The notes: generated by a model from the letters alone, not told the origin. A stretch of DNA of 64,000 nt from Streptomyces sp. GQFP (GCF_021545335.1 NZ_CP089312.1:5084001-5148000), one strand, 5' to 3'; shown: positions 1 to 8,396, counted from the first letter of the stretch. A program made the numbers and translations.

Positions 1-570
1 GTTCAGCGCCTCGTGGAAGTCGCCCTCGCTGGTGCCGCCGTCGCCGACCATGGCCAGCACGACCACGTCGTCGCCCTTGAGCCGGGCGGCGTGCGCGAGC
101 CCCACGGCGTGCGGCAGCTGGGTCGCGAGCGGGGTGCACAGGGGCGCCACCCGGTGCTCACGCGGGTCGTACCCGGTGTGCCAGTCGCCGCGCAGCAGGG
201 TCAGCGCCTGTACGGGGTCCACGCCCCTGGCGACGACGGCGAGCGTGTCCCGGTAGCTGGGGAAGAGCCAGTCGCGGTCCTCCAGGGCGAGCGCGGCGGC
301 CACCTCGCAGGCCTCCTGGCCGACGGTGGAGGGGTACACGGCGAGCCGGCCCTGCTTGGTGAGGGCGGTGGCCTGCGCGTTGTACCGCCGCCCGCGCACC
401 AGCTGCGCGTACAGCCTGCGCAGCAGTCCCGGGTCCGCCTGCGCCGCCGCCTCGGTGCCGAGGACGCGGTACGGCGCCGCGTCGGGCAGCAGCGGCGCGG
501 GGTCGGTACGGGGCTGCCAGGCGGGCGGCGGCGTGGGCCGGTATGCGCCCCGCTGCTCCATGACCGTCAT
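1..570 (-). CDS. bkdA: Branched-chain 2-oxoacid dehydrogenase E1 alpha subunit (3' end outside window)
   Basis: The first 190 residues are visible and the gene runs off the left edge. The E1-alpha signature is clear: a RRYNAQATALTKQGRLAVYP-type segment around residues 61-80, STVGQEA just after, and the thiamine-diphosphate/Mg motif GDGGTSEGDFHEALN at residues 176-190. In the BCDH complex this subunit decarboxylates branched-chain 2-oxoacids from Val, Ile and Leu, giving acyl-CoA starters for branched fatty acids. I chose the ATG at 570 because AGGAGG lies 7-8 bases upstream; a second in-frame ATG lies at 561. The divergent Lrp-family gene and the TetR-type palindrome at 631-644 suggest dual control. 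A pyruvate dehydrogenase E1-alpha is the main alternative. Confidence 0.85.
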   Translation of the reverse strand, partial: MTVMEQRGAYRPTPPPAWQPRTDPAPLLPDAAPYRVLGTEAAAQADPGLLRRLYAQLVRGRRYNAQATALTKQGRLAVYPSTVGQEACEVAAALALEDRDWLFPSYRDTLAVVARGVDPVQALTLLRGDWHTGYDPREHRVAPLCTPLATQLPHAVGLAHAARLKGDDVVVLAMVGDGGTSEGDFHEALN

Positions 571-630
571 GACGGCACCTCCTCGTGGGAGACGGCTTCG
601 GGCACACCACGGATGTGAGGCGCCTCACCT

Positions 631-644
631 ACCGATTGTTCGGT
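631..644. promoter_or_regulatory. TetR-type operator, copy 1 (ACCGATTGTTCGGT)
   Basis: This is an inverted repeat ACCGA-N4-TCGGT in the divergent region between the E1-alpha gene and the Lrp-family gene. The same arms recur at 3416-3429 and 8452-8465. It resembles the core described for PaaR-type TetR repressors (ACCGnnCGnnCGGT), except that the centre here is TTGT. The likely repressor is the TetR protein encoded at 1259-1849. Confidence 0.7.
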
Positions 645-678
645 CGTCGGCACATTTTGGCTACAGGCACCGCCAGGC

Positions 679-700
679 TGTGGACAAACGGTTCTCCACA
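679..700. promoter_or_regulatory. Two DnaA-box-like 9-mers upstream of the Lrp gene
   Basis: TGTGGACAA at 679-687 is the reverse complement of the strong box TTGTCCACA. TTCTCCACA lies at 692-700. They are convergent, 4 bp apart, and about 45 bp before the Lrp-family start. They match boxes in the oriC of this window. Whether DnaA binds here is not known. Confidence 0.55.
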
Positions 701-745
701 GCCTGAGATGGACGCAGTACGTCCATGGTAGGGAGGCGGGGGGAC

Positions 746-1246
746 ATGGCACCTGAACAAATGGCCGAACGCCCGGAGGGCGGCAACACCCTGCCGCCCG
801 CACGCCCGCTGGACGCCATCGATCAGGACATCCTGCAGATGCTCCAGGCGGACGGCCGCGCCTCGATCCGGTCCGTGGCCGAACGTGTGCACGTCTCCCG
901 GGCCAACGCCTACGCGCGCATCAACCGCCTCATGGAGGACGGTGTGATCCGCGGCTTCGGCGCCCGCGTGGACCACGAACGCGCCGGGCAGGGCACCTCG
1001 GCGTACATCACCCTGAAGATCGTCCAGAACTCCTGGCGCACGGTCCGCGAACAGCTCAGGCAGCTCCCCGGGGCGGACCACATCGCCCTGGTCGGCGGCG
1101 ACTTCGACGTCCTCCTGCTGGTCCACACCCCTGACAACAAGGCGCTGCGCGAGCTGGTCCTGATGCGCCTGCAGGCGATGCCGGAGGTGCTCAGCACGCG
1201 CACGCTGCTGGTGTTCGAGGAGGAGGACCTGGACCTGGAGGGCTGA
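746..1246 (+). CDS. Lrp/AsnC-family transcriptional regulator
   Basis: A 166-residue feast/famine regulator. An N-terminal winged HTH (from about residue 20, LDAIDQDILQMLQADGRASI and VHVSRANAYARINRLMEDG) is followed by a RAM ligand-binding alpha/beta domain (about 80-155) containing IALVGGDFDVLLLV. The gene is divergent from the BCDH E1-alpha gene, as is usual for Lrp-type regulators of branched-chain amino acid catabolism (bkdR-like), so a Leu/Ile/Val effector is likely but inferred. I chose the ATG at 746 because a purine-rich GGGAGG precedes it; a GTG/ATG-like start at 725 would place the Shine-Dalgarno inside the gene. Confidence 0.85.
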   Translation: MAPEQMAERPEGGNTLPPARPLDAIDQDILQMLQADGRASIRSVAERVHVSRANAYARINRLMEDGVIRGFGARVDHERAGQGTSAYITLKIVQNSWRTVREQLRQLPGADHIALVGGDFDVLLLVHTPDNKALRELVLMRLQAMPEVLSTRTLLVFEEEDLDLEG

Positions 1247-1258
1247 GCCCCCGGCAGG

Positions 1259-1849
1259 TCACTCCGGGCTGCGCAGGCCCCCGAAGACCAGCCGCACCAC
1301 CGCGTCGGAGACCTCCCGCTCGCCCATGCCGCGCCCGTCGGGCCGGTACCACTCGACGACCGAGTTGATCATCCCGAAGACGAGCCGCGTCGCGAGCCGC
1401 ACCTCCACGTCACCGCGCACGTCCCCCTCGGCCGCCGCGGCCCTGAGCAGATCGGCGACCCGGTGGTCGAAGTCCCGGCGCCGTTCCAGGGCCCAGCGCT
1501 CGGTGTCGGTGTTGCCGCGCACCCGCAGCAGCAGCGTCACGTACGGCAGCTCGGCCATGAGCACCTCGACCATGCGCCGTACGACGTACTCCAGACGTCC
1601 TGCGGCGGGCCCCACGCGCGCGTGCTCCTCGTCGAGGATCCCGAAGAGCCCGTCCAGCGCCCGGCTGACGGCGAGGCGCAGCAGCTCCTCCTTGCCGGTG
1701 ACGTGGTGGTATATCGACGACTTGGAGATGCCCGCGGCCTTGGAGAGGTGCTCCATGGAGGTGCCGTCGTAGCCGCGCTCGTTGAACACCTGGACGGCGA
1801 CCTGGAGCAGCGTCGTCGGGGTGTACGTGTCGCGCTTGGCGGTGGTCAT
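1259..1849 (-). CDS. TetR-family repressor, PaaR-like by context
   Basis: A 196-residue TetR regulator. The N-terminal HTH spans about residues 10-57 (TLLQVAVQVFNERGYDGTSM, then the recognition helix around AAGISKSSIYHHVTGKEELL). The C-terminal helices form the ligand pocket. Its ATG overlaps the stop of the upstream 3-hydroxyacyl-CoA dehydrogenase gene in an ATGA (1846-1849), so it is translated from the same mRNA. The partner genes (paaH-like, paaN) and the ACCGA-N4-TCGGT palindrome in their shared promoter fit a repressor that senses an aryl- or acyl-CoA, as PaaR of actinobacteria senses phenylacetyl-CoA. Ligand and operator assignment are inferences. Confidence 0.85.
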   Translation of the reverse strand: MTTAKRDTYTPTTLLQVAVQVFNERGYDGTSMEHLSKAAGISKSSIYHHVTGKEELLRLAVSRALDGLFGILDEEHARVGPAAGRLEYVVRRMVEVLMAELPYVTLLLRVRGNTDTERWALERRRDFDHRVADLLRAAAAEGDVRGDVEVRLATRLVFGMINSVVEWYRPDGRGMGEREVSDAVVRLVFGGLRSPE

Positions 1850-3360
1850 GGGGTGCCCTCCCGCTTGTCGGTGGCGTACGCGTGGCGGTAGAGCGCGAGG
1901 GACGGCGCGTACCGTCCGCTCGGGTCGCGCTGGTGGAGTTCGTCGAGGATCTCGTGCGCCCAGCTCCGGCCGAGCCTGCGGCTCCACTCGAAGGGCCCGA
2001 GCGGGTAGTTGACGCCGAGGCGCATCGCCGTGTCGACGTCCTCCTCGGTGGCGACGCCCTTGGCGACGGCGTCGTGCGCGAGGTCGACGATCCGGGCCAC
2101 CGTACGGGCGACGATCATGCCGGGGGCGTCCCCGAGGACGCTGACGTCCTTGCCGAGCGTCTGGAAGAGGCCGATGGCCTCGCTGAGGGTCTGCGGCTGG
2201 GTGTCCTGGGAGGCGGACAGGGCCATGCGGGTCGCGCGCCGGTAGTCGAGCGCGAGGTCGAAGTAGACGACGTCACGGAACTCGACGCTGGTCTGTCCGT
2301 CGGCGAGGACCAGCTGGCCGCCGCCGGGCAGCACCAGCCGGGTGCCGTGGTCCTCCTCGTCCTCACGGACGGGAATGCCCGCCTCGCGGATCAGCGCGAG
2401 GAGGTCGGACGCGGGGCCCAGGTCGCCCTCCGCGACGACGTAGGCGGGCGCCTGGGCCTTCTCCGCGGTGTGCGGTTCGGCGCGCTCGGCGTCGTCCCCG
2501 TAGTCGTACCAGCCCTGCCCGGTCTTGCGGCCGAGCCGGCCCGACTCGACGAGCCGCCGCTGGGCGAGCGAGGGCGTGAACCGCACGTCCTGGAAGAAGG
2601 CCTGCCACACGGAGTGGGTGACGGCCTCGTTGACGTCCTGCCCGATGAGGTCGGTCAGCTCGAAGGCGCCCATCCGGAAGCCGCCGCACTCGCGCAGCAC
2701 CGCGTCGATGGTGGCGGGGTCGGCGGACTGGGCCTCGTACGCCGCGAAGGCCTCGGCGTAGAAGGGCCGGGCGAGGCGGTTGACGATGAAGCCGGGGGTG
2801 TCGGCGCAGGCGACCGGGGTCTTGCCCCAGGCGCGGGCCATCTCGTACGCGCGCGTGGCCGACGTGACGTCGGTGGCGAACCCGGAGACGACCTCCACGA
2901 GGGGCAGCAGCGGCGCCGGGTTGAAGAAGTGCAGGCCGACGAACCGCCCCGGGTTGCGCAGGACGCCTCCGATGGCGGTGACGGACAGCGAGGAGGTGTT
3001 GGTGGCCAGCAGACAGTCGTCGTCGACCACGTCCTCCAGCGCGCGCAGCAACTCCTGCTTGACGTCGAGCTGTTCGAGGACGGCCTCGACGACGAGGGAG
3101 CAGTCGGCGAGTTCGCCGAGGCTCCCGGCGGCGTGCAGCCGGCCCCGGGCGGTGTCCCGGTCGGCCGCCGTCATCCGGTCCTTCTCGACGAGCCGGTCGA
3201 GCCGCGCGCCGATCGCTCCGGCGGCCTCCTGGGCACGCCCGGGAACGGCGTCGAACAGCCGTACGTGATGGCCGGCGACCAGCGCGACCTGGGCGATGCC
3301 CTGGCCCATGGTGCCGGTGCCGACGACGGCCACGGGGCTGCTGAGGTCGAGTGCTGTCAT
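1846..3360 (-). CDS. paaH: 3-hydroxyacyl-CoA dehydrogenase, PaaH type
   Basis: 504 residues. An N-terminal Rossmann domain with GxGxxG (GTGTMG, residues 14-19) is followed by two successive 3HCDH C-terminal domains, the second containing AMRLGVNYPLGPFEWSRRLG. Length and domain order match PaaH, which oxidises 3-hydroxyadipyl-CoA in the aerobic phenylacetate pathway, rather than the roughly 290-residue 3-hydroxybutyryl-CoA dehydrogenases. LHFFNPAP and TPGFIVNRLARPFYAEA are conserved catalytic and substrate-site segments. I chose the ATG at 3360 because GGGAGGA lies 7 bases upstream. It forms an operon with the tetR gene (4-bp overlap) and is divergent from paaN. No paaABCDE oxygenase genes are visible, so a wider acyl-CoA role is possible. 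Confidence 0.85.
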   Translation of the reverse strand: MTALDLSSPVAVVGTGTMGQGIAQVALVAGHHVRLFDAVPGRAQEAAGAIGARLDRLVEKDRMTAADRDTARGRLHAAGSLGELADCSLVVEAVLEQLDVKQELLRALEDVVDDDCLLATNTSSLSVTAIGGVLRNPGRFVGLHFFNPAPLLPLVEVVSGFATDVTSATRAYEMARAWGKTPVACADTPGFIVNRLARPFYAEAFAAYEAQSADPATIDAVLRECGGFRMGAFELTDLIGQDVNEAVTHSVWQAFFQDVRFTPSLAQRRLVESGRLGRKTGQGWYDYGDDAERAEPHTAEKAQAPAYVVAEGDLGPASDLLALIREAGIPVREDEEDHGTRLVLPGGGQLVLADGQTSVEFRDVVYFDLALDYRRATRMALSASQDTQPQTLSEAIGLFQTLGKDVSVLGDAPGMIVARTVARIVDLAHDAVAKGVATEEDVDTAMRLGVNYPLGPFEWSRRLGRSWAHEILDELHQRDPSGRYAPSLALYRHAYATDKREGTP

Positions 3361-3382
3361 GTGCGCGATCCTCCCGCACGGG

Positions 3383-3391
3383 TTGTCCACA
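3383..3391. promoter_or_regulatory. DnaA box TTGTCCACA in paaH-paaN intergenic region
   Basis: A perfect TTGTCCACA sits 23 bp upstream of the paaH start and 25 bp from the TetR-type operator at 3416. It is identical to the strongest box type in the oriC of this window. Function is unproven. Confidence 0.5.
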
Positions 3392-3415
3392 GATGCGGCG
3401 GACCCCCTTGTCCCG

Positions 3416-3429
3416 ACCGATCGTTCGGT
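3416..3429. promoter_or_regulatory. TetR-type operator, copy 2 (ACCGATCGTTCGGT)
   Basis: Inverted repeat ACCGA-TCGT-TCGGT in the 183-bp divergent region between paaH-tetR and paaN. It is placed to repress both directions. With the sites at 631 and 8452 it defines a shared motif, ACCGAWYGWTCGGT. It fits the published actinobacterial PaaR core pattern as I recall it. Confidence 0.75.
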
Positions 3430-3543
3430 TACTCTAACTCTGTCGTGCCTTTCCTGCCCAGGTCATGTCCCGGTTCATGCGCCAGGTCACGGCCGGGGCC
3501 ATGAGCTCAACGAAGTGCTCTTGAGACGAGGAGTTGTTCCCCG

Positions 3544-5250
3544 ATGGCCGCCGAACTCACCGCGCACCAGCTGATCGCCCAGCACCGGCCCACCCTCGAC
3601 CAGGCGCTGGAAGCGATCCGCACACGCGCGTACTGGTCCCCGCACCCCGAACACCCCAAGGCGTACGGGGAGGACGGCAGCCTGGACCTGGCCGCGGGCA
3701 AGGCCGCCTTCGACGCCGTCCTTAACACCCGCCTCGACCTCGACCAGCCCGGCACGGACGACTGGGTGGGCGGCGAGGAGTCCCCGTACGGCATCGCACT
3801 GGGCGTCACCTACCCGCACGCGGACGTCGACGTGCTGCTGCCCGCCATGAAGGCCGGCCAGCGCGCCTGGCGGGACGCGGGCGCGGAGGTGCGCGCGATG
3901 GTCTGCCTGGAGATCCTCAAGCGGATCAGCGGCCGGACGCACGAGTTCGCGCACGCGGTCATGCACACCAGCGGCCAGGCCTTCATGATGGCGTTCCAGG
4001 CGGGCGGCCCGCACGCCCAGGACCGCGGCCTGGAGGCGGTGGCGTACGCGTACGCGGAGCAGGTCCGCACCCCCGGCACCGCGGAGTGGAACAAGCCCCA
4101 GGGCAAGCGCGACCCCCTGGCCCTCACCAAGCACTTCACGCCGGTCCCGCGCGGTGTCGCCCTCCTCATCGGCTGCAACACCTTCCCGACGTGGAACGGC
4201 TACCCGGGCCTGTTCGCGTCCCTGGCCACGGGCAACGCGGTCCTCGTGAAGCCCCACCCGCGCGCGGTGCTGCCGCTCGCGCTGACGGTCCAGGTGGCGC
4301 GCGAGGTCCTGGCGGAGACCGGCTTCGACCCGAACCTGGTCGCGCTGGCCGCCGAGCGTCCCGGTGAAGGCATCGCGAAGACCCTGGCGACCCGCCCGGA
4401 GATCCGCGTCATCGACTACACGGGCTCGACGGCGTTCGGCGACTGGCTGGAGGCCAACGCCCGCCAGGCGCAGGTCTACACGGAGAAGGCCGGCGTCAAC
4501 ACGGTGATCGTGGAGTCGACCGACAACTACAAGGGCATGCTGTCGAACCTCGCGTTCGCGCTCTCCCTGTACAGCGGCCAGATGTGCACGACCCCGCAGA
4601 ACCTCCTGATCCCGCGCGACGGCATCCGTACGGAGGAGGGCCACAAGTCGTACGACGAGGTGGTCACCGGCCTCGCCGCCGCCGTCGGCGGCCTCCTCGG
4701 CGACGACGCGCGCGCGAACGGTCTGCTGGGCGCGATCGTCAACCCCGACGTGAAGGCACGCCTGGAGGCCGCGGCCGGGCTCGGCGAAGTCGCCCTGACC
4801 TCACGGGAGATCACGAACCCCGACTTCCCGGACGCCGTGGTCCGTACCCCGGTCATCGTGAAGCTCGACGGCGCGCAGAAATATTGGGATGGGGCGGACT
4901 CCGAGGCCGCCTACATGAGCGAGTGCTTCGGCCCGGTCTCCTTCGCCGTCGCGGTCGACTCGGCGGCCGAAGCGGTGCGACTGCTGCGGCGGACGGTCCG
5001 CGAGAAGGGCGCGATGACGGTCGGCGCGTACACGACCGACCCGGAGTTCGAACAGGCAGTCGAGGAGGCCTGCCTGGAGGAATGCGCCCAGCTGTCGCTG
5101 AACCTGACCGGCGGGGTGTACGTCAACCAGACGGCCGCCTTCTCCGACTTCCACGGCTCGGGCGGCAACCCGGCGGCGAACGCGGCCCTGTGCGACGGGG
5201 CGTTCGTGGCGAACCGGTTCCGGGTGGTGGAGGTGCGCCGGCAGGCCTGA
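3544..5250 (+). CDS. paaN: Phenylacetate degradation protein PaaN (aldehyde dehydrogenase fold)
   Basis: 568 residues of aldehyde dehydrogenase superfamily. The PaaN family feature is the segment LYSGQMCTTPQNLLIP, with the presumed nucleophilic Cys near residue 348; NAD-site segments such as IDYTGSTAFGDWLEANA precede it. GSGGNPAANAAL lies near the C terminus. Length matches the stand-alone ALDH-type PaaN of actinobacteria, which lacks the hydratase domain of PaaZ. It probably oxidises a semialdehyde intermediate or acyl-CoA aldehyde in aromatic catabolism. The ATG is preceded by GACGAGGAG. It is divergent from paaH-tetR with a TetR-type operator between them. Confidence 0.85.
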   Translation: MAAELTAHQLIAQHRPTLDQALEAIRTRAYWSPHPEHPKAYGEDGSLDLAAGKAAFDAVLNTRLDLDQPGTDDWVGGEESPYGIALGVTYPHADVDVLLPAMKAGQRAWRDAGAEVRAMVCLEILKRISGRTHEFAHAVMHTSGQAFMMAFQAGGPHAQDRGLEAVAYAYAEQVRTPGTAEWNKPQGKRDPLALTKHFTPVPRGVALLIGCNTFPTWNGYPGLFASLATGNAVLVKPHPRAVLPLALTVQVAREVLAETGFDPNLVALAAERPGEGIAKTLATRPEIRVIDYTGSTAFGDWLEANARQAQVYTEKAGVNTVIVESTDNYKGMLSNLAFALSLYSGQMCTTPQNLLIPRDGIRTEEGHKSYDEVVTGLAAAVGGLLGDDARANGLLGAIVNPDVKARLEAAAGLGEVALTSREITNPDFPDAVVRTPVIVKLDGAQKYWDGADSEAAYMSECFGPVSFAVAVDSAAEAVRLLRRTVREKGAMTVGAYTTDPEFEQAVEEACLEECAQLSLNLTGGVYVNQTAAFSDFHGSGGNPAANAALCDGAFVANRFRVVEVRRQA

Positions 5251-5289
5251 GCACTCCGGTGGATACGCGGTTCGTTCGCTGCGGCCCGG

Positions 5290-5368
5290 TGGGGGCTGGT
5301 CGCGCCCCGCGGCGCAGCCGCAAATCGATGCAGCCCCGCGCCTCTTTAGGGGCGCGGTTCCGCGCCTC
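5290..5368. repeat. Streptomyces-type dispersed intergenic repeat
   Basis: The gap between paaN and the methyltransferase gene carries the GC-rich block GGGGGCTGGTCGCGCCCCGC ... CGCAAATCGATGCAGCCCCG ... AGGGGCGCGG. I recognise this as a short mobile-looking intergenic element seen many times in Streptomyces genomes. It contains overlapping inverted segments and lies between convergent genes, so it may also act as a terminator. There is only one copy in this window. Confidence 0.5.
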
Positions 5369-6133
5369 TCAGAAGGTCCCGTTCCCCGTGACGCTCCAGT
5401 GGTACAGCGTCATCGCCACGCTCGTCGCCAGGTTGTAGCTGGAGACCTGGGGGCGCATCGGGAGGGACACCAGGTGGTCGGCACGCGCGCGTAGGTCGGG
5501 TGACAGTCCGCTGCGCTCGGAGCCGAAGGCGAGGACGGCGTCGTCCGGGAGCTTCAGGCCCCGGATGTCGTCGCCCTCCGGGTCGAGCGCGAACACCGGC
5601 CCGGCCGGCAGCTCGGCCACCGTCAGCCTCTCCACGGCGGTCGCGAAGTGCAGCCCCGCCCCACCGCGTACGACGGTGGGGTGCCAGGGGTCGAGCGTCC
5701 CGGTGGTGACGACGCCGGTCGCGCCGAACCCGGCCGCGAGCCGGATCACCGCCCCGGCGTTGCCGAGATTGCGCGGGTTGTCGAGAACGACGACGGGCGC
5801 GGTCCGGGGTGTGCGCGCGAGCGCCTCCAGATGGGCCGCGCGGGAGGGCCGTACGGCCAGGGCGGCCACCGCGGTGGGATGCGGGCGCGGCACGAGGGAC
5901 GTGTACGCCGTCTCCGGGACCTCGGTCAGCAGGGCGTCCAGGGTGTCCCGTACGTCCGGAGCCAGTTCGTCGGCGAGAGCGAGCGTCGCGCGTCGGTCGG
6001 TGGTCACGGCCACCGGGATCCGCGCGCCGAAGCGGAGGGCGTGCTTGAGGGCGTGGAAGCCGTCGAGCAGGACGGAGGAGCCCACAAGGCGGTGCCACTC
6101 GGCCACCACGGGCCCTGTTGCTGCGTCCGTCAT
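5369..6133 (-). CDS. TrmH/SpoU-family RNA 2'-O-methyltransferase
   Basis: 254 residues with all three SPOUT motifs: motif 1 VVVLDNPRNLGNAGAVIRLA (114-132), motif 2 AFGSERSGLS (202-211) and motif 3 LPMRPQVSSYNLATSVAM (224-241). These form the trefoil knot that binds S-adenosylmethionine. The family methylates ribose 2'-OH in tRNA or rRNA; the target cannot be read from sequence. The N terminus is a substrate-binding domain (LLDGFHALKHALRFGARIPV). Its ATG overlaps the stop of the upstream HTTM gene (6130-6133), so three genes are translationally coupled. Confidence 0.85.
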   Translation of the reverse strand: MTDAATGPVVAEWHRLVGSSVLLDGFHALKHALRFGARIPVAVTTDRRATLALADELAPDVRDTLDALLTEVPETAYTSLVPRPHPTAVAALAVRPSRAAHLEALARTPRTAPVVVLDNPRNLGNAGAVIRLAAGFGATGVVTTGTLDPWHPTVVRGGAGLHFATAVERLTVAELPAGPVFALDPEGDDIRGLKLPDDAVLAFGSERSGLSPDLRARADHLVSLPMRPQVSSYNLATSVAMTLYHWSVTGNGTF

Positions 6134-7395
6134 GCCTTGAAGCCTACGTGCGGGGGCTCGGCCGACTCGTCCGCGGCGGGCTCGTCGGGCGCCCCGGAGG
6201 CGGGTGGGTCCGGCTCCGCACGCCCGTCGCCCCGCAGCCGGGAGACAAGGCGCACGCGCGCGCGTGCCGCTCGGTCGCCGAGTCGGCGCAGGAAGGAGGT
6301 CGGCAGGAACACGGCGTCCGCGGCGATCATCGCGAGCGAGAAGAAGGGCAGCCCGAGCACGACGGCGATCACGGCGTGCTCGGTCATCATCACGGCCAGC
6401 AGGACGTTCTTGACCCGCCGGTTGAACAGCGTGAAGGGGAAGGCGACCTGCACGATCACCGTCCCGTACGTCACCAGCATCACCATCGTGCCGCTCGACG
6501 ACATCAGGTCGGAGAGCGCGGGCCACGGCGAGAAGTAGTCGAGGTGGAGCGGGTAGTAGACGGCCGTTCCGTCCTGCCAGCGCGAGCCCTGGATCTTGTA
6601 CCAGCCGGCCGTCGCGTAGATCAGACAGGCCTCGGCCATGATCACGAAGAGGGCCGCGTTGTGCACGAGGTTGCCGACGATGTCGAGCAGCATCCGGGGC
6701 TCCCCGCCCCGCCCCCGGCGCGACACGGCCCACCACACGGCCTGCGCCAGCCACATGCCCCAGAGGATCACCGGGACCAGCGGGTCGCCGTCGAGCCTGC
6801 CGGCGGCGGTTCCGGCGACGAGGAGCAGCCCGAGGACGGTCCAGAGCGCCGGGCCCACCCGGTCGGGGGCGGGGTCGAAGAGCACGCGCGCGCGTGCCTC
6901 GCGGGCGCGCCGGGCGTCCAGGGACCACACCTGGCCGCAGCGCGTGAACACCAGGTAGAGGGACATCAGGTGGAGGACGTTGTCGCCGCCGTCGCCCACG
7001 AAGATGCTGCGGTTCTGGAGCGAGAGCACACCGACCATGAAGACCACGGACAGGGTGCGGGTCCGCCAGCCGAGCAGCAGCAGAAGACTGGCGAGCACGG
7101 CGAGCACGTAGACGAGCTCGAACCAGATCTGGCTGCCGGACCACATCAGGACCGTGAAGGCACCGTTGTCCGCGGTGAGCTGCTGGGCGAGATCCCAGCT
7201 CCAGGGGCCGTCGGGCCCGTACAGCTCCCGTCGGTGCGGGAACTCGCGCAGCAGGAACAGCAGCCAGGTCACCGAGAAGCCGATCCGGACGACGGCGGCC
7301 TGGTAGGGACCCAGGGCGTTCTCGGTGACCCGCCCGATGCCGAGGGAGACGGAACGGGTCAGCGAGCGGGGAGCGGTCGGCGCGGGGCGGGTCAT
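6130..7395 (-). CDS. HTTM-domain integral membrane protein (SdpB/VKGC-like)
   Basis: About 421 residues with multiple membrane segments. Recognisable HTTM family segments are SIFVGDGGDNVLHL, near one third of the length, and AGWYKIQGSRWQDGTAVYYP in the second half. HTTM proteins are the bacterial relatives of vitamin K-dependent gamma-carboxylase and include SdpB, which acts in maturation of the Bacillus SDP peptide toxin. The charged C-terminal tail is probably cytoplasmic. The gene starts 4 bp inside the end of the DUF5819 gene (ATGA at 7392-7395) and ends overlapping the methyltransferase start. The biochemical role is unknown; carboxylase activity should not be assumed. Confidence 0.8.
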   Translation of the reverse strand: MTRPAPTAPRSLTRSVSLGIGRVTENALGPYQAAVVRIGFSVTWLLFLLREFPHRRELYGPDGPWSWDLAQQLTADNGAFTVLMWSGSQIWFELVYVLAVLASLLLLLGWRTRTLSVVFMVGVLSLQNRSIFVGDGGDNVLHLMSLYLVFTRCGQVWSLDARRAREARARVLFDPAPDRVGPALWTVLGLLLVAGTAAGRLDGDPLVPVILWGMWLAQAVWWAVSRRGRGGEPRMLLDIVGNLVHNAALFVIMAEACLIYATAGWYKIQGSRWQDGTAVYYPLHLDYFSPWPALSDLMSSSGTMVMLVTYGTVIVQVAFPFTLFNRRVKNVLLAVMMTEHAVIAVVLGLPFFSLAMIAADAVFLPTSFLRRLGDRAARARVRLVSRLRGDGRAEPDPPASGAPDEPAADESAEPPHVGFKA

Positions 7396-8249
7396 GAGGC
7401 GTCCACCCGCGTCGCGTCGGCCGCGCCCGCCGCCCGGGCCGCCTCCTCGTCGTCGGGGACGGGCCACCAGGGCAGTACGCGGTACGTCGGCTTCTCGGGC
7501 ACCTGCACCTGTTCCTGGCTCCACTCGGGCGGCCGGACGTTGGTCGTGCGGGAGCGGACCTGGACGCGGTCGATCGTGCCGCCGGGGCCCGCCGCGTCCT
7601 CACGGTCGAGGCGCAGGACGACGATGCGACGCAGATACTGCTCGGCGAGGGCCCCGCGCAGGCCCGAGGGGCGGTTCTGGGCGTCGTGCGAGCCGACGAG
7701 GAAGTCCCAGGCCCGGCGCAGCTCGTTCTGCTGGGTGTGACTCGGCACCGGATTGCCGTGGATGGCCTCGCCGTCCAGCGCGGAGAGGTCGTACCAGGCG
7801 GTCGTACGGGCCCCGCCGTCCGCGGTACGGACATCGGCGCGGACCTCGACAGCGATGTTCTGCTGGAGCGGGTTGGGGGCGAACAGCTTCCAGTTCTGCT
7901 CGAACTCCGGGTAGATCCAGTCGTCGATCGTCCGCGCGTGCGCCTTGGTGACCGTGTTCGAGGGCGCGACGTGCAGAAAGACCATCCCGAGGTGCGCACA
8001 CGCGGCGACGGCGACGACCGCGAGGGCCAGGGCGGCGCCTATCTGGTACGGGAGGGAGAGGGCGGCCAGCGAGGGGCGGGGCGCTTCCTGGGAACCGTCG
8101 GGGGCCGGGGCGCCGAGAGGAGGCGCGCTGTCGCCGTCCGGCGGGCCGGACCCGGGCGGCGGCGGGGGGCCGTCCGGCGGGGAGCCCTCGGCCCCGCCGG
8201 GCTCGTCACGCCCGTGCCGGGCGTCCGAGCCTGCCTCGTACGCGTCCAT
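7392..8249 (-). CDS. DUF5819-family membrane-anchored protein, partner of HTTM protein
   Basis: 285 residues. A long Pro/Gly-rich N terminus (1-60) is followed by one membrane helix (about 70-92, AALALAVVAVAACAHLGMVF) and an extracytoplasmic domain with PEFEQNWKLFAPNPLQQN, a DUF5819 hallmark. The domain resembles SdpA-type partners of SdpB in topology and in its W..F.P.P core, but that relationship is inferred. The gene overlaps the HTTM gene by 4 bp, which implies stoichiometric production of a two-protein membrane complex. I chose the ATG at 8249; an in-frame upstream start at 8288 lacks a better ribosome-binding site. Confidence 0.7.
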   Translation of the reverse strand: MDAYEAGSDARHGRDEPGGAEGSPPDGPPPPPGSGPPDGDSAPPLGAPAPDGSQEAPRPSLAALSLPYQIGAALALAVVAVAACAHLGMVFLHVAPSNTVTKAHARTIDDWIYPEFEQNWKLFAPNPLQQNIAVEVRADVRTADGGARTTAWYDLSALDGEAIHGNPVPSHTQQNELRRAWDFLVGSHDAQNRPSGLRGALAEQYLRRIVVLRLDREDAAGPGGTIDRVQVRSRTTNVRPPEWSQEQVQVPEKPTYRVLPWWPVPDDEEAARAAGAADATRVDAS

Positions 8250-8396
8250 TCCGCCCCGTCTCCCGAATCCCGGTCCCACGCACCCCACGACACGGCGTGC
8301 GCACGGGCACGGTACTCAGGCCCACCCTCCCTGCGCAGCCCCCTCCGCACACCTGCACGACCTGCACACGGCACCCGCGAGGGCCGCCTCGGGGAG

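Noticed and set aside
1882..3504. A 540-codon plus-strand frame opposite paaH
   Set aside because: Same GC-driven artefact; no motifs, and paaH on the other strand is unambiguous.
6130..7395. Vitamin K-dependent gamma-carboxylase
   Set aside because: Only the membrane HTTM part is recognisable; catalytic carboxylase residues and the C-terminal domain are not evident.
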